A stretch of DNA of 64,000 bases from Streptomyces sp. ERV7 (GTDB taxonomy: Bacteria; Actinomycetota; Actinomycetes; Streptomycetales; Streptomycetaceae): contig NZ_LYOY01000029.1 in NCBI RefSeq assembly GCF_001653515.1, positions 1,704,161-1,768,160 of the forward strand. Direction: 5' to 3'. Each line of letters begins with the position of its first letter. The stretch's first letter is position 1. Shown here piece by piece: positions 62,834-64,000 of the stretch. A program made the position numbers and the translations under genes. The notes beneath the pieces are model-generated. The model did not search any database and was not told where the DNA came from. It worked only from the letters and a program-made list of their open reading frames with translations.

Positions 62834-63909
62834 CGCTTCCGCAGCTCGCCGAGGACGCCGAACCCGGCGGCCGCGACGGGCACGGCGAGCAGCATCCCGA
62901 GCAGCCCGGCGACGCCGGCTCCCGCCGTGATGGCGATCATGACCATTGCCGGGTGCATCTGTACGGTCCGGCTCTGGATCATCGGCTGGAGGATGTGCCC
63001 CTCCAGCTGCTGTACGGCGAGGACGACCCCGAGCGTCCACAGCGCGATGCCGATCCCCCGGTCGGCGAGCGCCACGAGGACGGCGACGGCGCCGGAGACG
63101 AAGGCGCCGAGGTAGGGGATGTACGCCCCGATGAAGACCAGGGCGCCGAGGCCGACGGCGCCGGGCACCCTCAGGATGAGCAGCCCGACCGTGATGCACA
63201 GGGCGTCGATGAGGGCGATGATCGTGGTCCCCCGCATAAACCCCTCGACGGCCTCGAAGGCGCGGCGGGCCATGGCCTCCACGACGGGCCCGGTGCCGCG
63301 CGGGGCGAGGGAGTGGGCCAGGTGGACGGCCCGGTCGGAGTCCTTGAGGAAGAAGAACGTCAGCAGCAGCGACAGGACCCCGGTCGCGATGAGCGAGCCG
63401 ATGATGCTGAGCCCGGTGAGCAGCCCCGACGCGGCGGTGGCGCCGAACTTCCCGAGCAGCGTCTTGGCGTTGTCGGCGAGGCTGGAGACGCCGTCGCCGC
63501 TCGCGACGCCGAAGTGGTCGGCGAGCCACCGGCCCGCCTGCCTCAGCGACTCGATGATCTGGTCCCCGGTGTCGATGAGGGCGCTGACGACGACGTACCC
63601 GGCGCCGCCGACCACCGCGACGAGCGCGACGCAGGTGAGCCCGGCGGCCAGCGACCGCTTCATCCGCAGCTTCAGCAGCTGCCGGAAGACGGGCCCGAGC
63701 AGGGCCGTGCCGAGCAGGGCGAGCAGTACGGGGGTGACGGCGGTCTTGAACACCACGCAGAGCCAGATGGCGACGGCGGCGACGCCGGTGACGAGCAGCA
63801 CGACGACGCACCACGCGGCGAGACGCCGCGCGGGCTCGGGAAGTAGTGCCCTACCGCGCTCCACCCGCCCAGCGCACCACGCGCCACCACCCCCCGCGCC
63901 CCGGGTCAC
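62755..63909 (-). CDS. AI-2E family transporter
   Basis: A 384-residue polytopic protein of the AI-2E/UPF0118 family (LAAWCVVVLLVTGVAAVAIWL, GTTIIALIDALCITVGLLIL, GALVFIGAYIPYLGAFVSGAVAVLVAL, GHILQPMIQSRTVQMHPAMVMIAI). Members include exporters of autoinducer-2 and Na+/H+ antiporters; the substrate is unknown here. The start is GTG 63909 or 63864. The Pro-rich C-tail (GEPPPGPTSPPGRSPGAPSG) is encoded opposite the end of the PP2C gene, an unusual tail-to-tail overlap. Confidence 0.87.
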   Translation of the reverse strand: MTRGAGGGGAWCAGRVERGRALLPEPARRLAAWCVVVLLVTGVAAVAIWLCVVFKTAVTPVLLALLGTALLGPVFRQLLKLRMKRSLAAGLTCVALVAVVGGAGYVVVSALIDTGDQIIESLRQAGRWLADHFGVASGDGVSSLADNAKTLLGKFGATAASGLLTGLSIIGSLIATGVLSLLLTFFFLKDSDRAVHLAHSLAPRGTGPVVEAMARRAFEAVEGFMRGTTIIALIDALCITVGLLILRVPGAVGLGALVFIGAYIPYLGAFVSGAVAVLVALADRGIGIALWTLGVVLAVQQLEGHILQPMIQSRTVQMHPAMVMIAITAGAGVAGLLGMLLAVPVAAAGFGVLGELRKRYATGEPPPGPTSPPGRSPGAPSGPS

Positions 63910-63933
63910 CCGCCCGGGTTGCGGGGCCCCGGC

Positions 63934-64000
63934 CGGGGGCTACGCCCCCGCACCCCGCTTTCGGCTGCGGACCGTGCTGGGTTGCTCGCGCAGTTCCCCG
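63934..64000. repeat. Dispersed intergenic repeat at window end
   Basis: Hairpin CGGGGGC TAC GCCCCCG (63934-63950), then 63961-63991, which matches 10842-10872 at about 26 of 31 positions. It belongs to the same Streptomyces intergenic element family; it is cut by the window edge. Confidence 0.6.

Noticed and set aside
60467..63814. Minus-strand open frame of over 1,100 codons opposite the PP2C gene
   Set aside because: Encodes Arg/Pro/Ala low-complexity sequence with no domain; lies opposite clear PAS/GAF/PP2C coding sequence.

Overview
The window is high-GC chromosomal DNA from a Streptomyces or close relative. The evidence is GC-rich third codon positions, frequent GTG/TTG starts after GGAGG-type ribosome binding sites, the ftsH-hpt-tilS-dacB / ppa neighbourhood, a XRE (WhiJ-type) + ATPase + DUF397 trio, and Actinobacteria-typical families (SigE-type sigma factor, MmyB-like XRE, ArAE exporter).

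1-14 kb is conserved core. On the minus strand run dacB, a zinc metalloprotease, tilS, hpt and the N-terminal part of ftsH. On the plus strand are ppa, a threonine/serine exporter, a YbjQ-family protein and glutamate decarboxylase. DedA, PadR and aldehyde dehydrogenase genes lie on the minus strand. 13-15.2 kb carries the WhiJ-like trio; a near-identical 23-bp motif lies in both promoter regions.

15.4-26 kb is mixed and shows decay: two gene remnants fused head to head (15.9-16.5 kb), a truncated TPR gene, short tandem duplications at gene ends, a sigma factor with a downstream membrane protein, several oxidoreductase/regulator pairs, a secreted cyclophilin, and a second EF-G gene preceded by a possible 24-codon leader peptide.

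26.7-30.3 kb holds a candidate undescribed peptide system. It has a 35-residue basic peptide ending in TSVYDWWC, a membrane M50-type protease with a PqqD/RRE-like N-terminal domain, and a TPR protein. 30-36 kb is accessory: a Tat-secreted protein, a frameshifted CHAP amidase, an ArAE exporter, and small enzymes and regulators.

35.9-54.5 kb is a biosynthetic gene cluster of about 18 kb. A long chain of genes, mostly overlapping by ATGA, encodes the aldolase and 3-dehydroquinate-synthase-II pair that makes 3-amino-4-hydroxybenzoate from aspartate semialdehyde and DHAP. It also encodes three PaaK-like adenylating enzymes, an amidohydrolase, an orphan F420-dehydrogenase beta-type Fe-S protein, an FAD-monooxygenase/O-methyltransferase fusion, an FMN reductase and a second FAD hydroxylase. 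A free-standing copy of the aspartokinase regulatory (ACT) subunit may tune precursor supply. An MFS exporter, a PucR-type regulator and a VOC protein flank the chain. The gene content suggests an aminophenol product, possibly a benzoxazole; its structure cannot be read from the sequence. The left edge cuts an older gene.

54.8-58.3 kb holds a truncated dehydrogenase, a tautomerase, and a stress-type set (SCO5918-like, CBS, DEAD-box helicase, cold-shock protein). 58.7-64 kb returns to core: aspS, a PAS/GAF/PP2C/ATPase regulator and an AI-2E family transporter. No rRNA, tRNA, CRISPR array or intact insertion sequence was seen.
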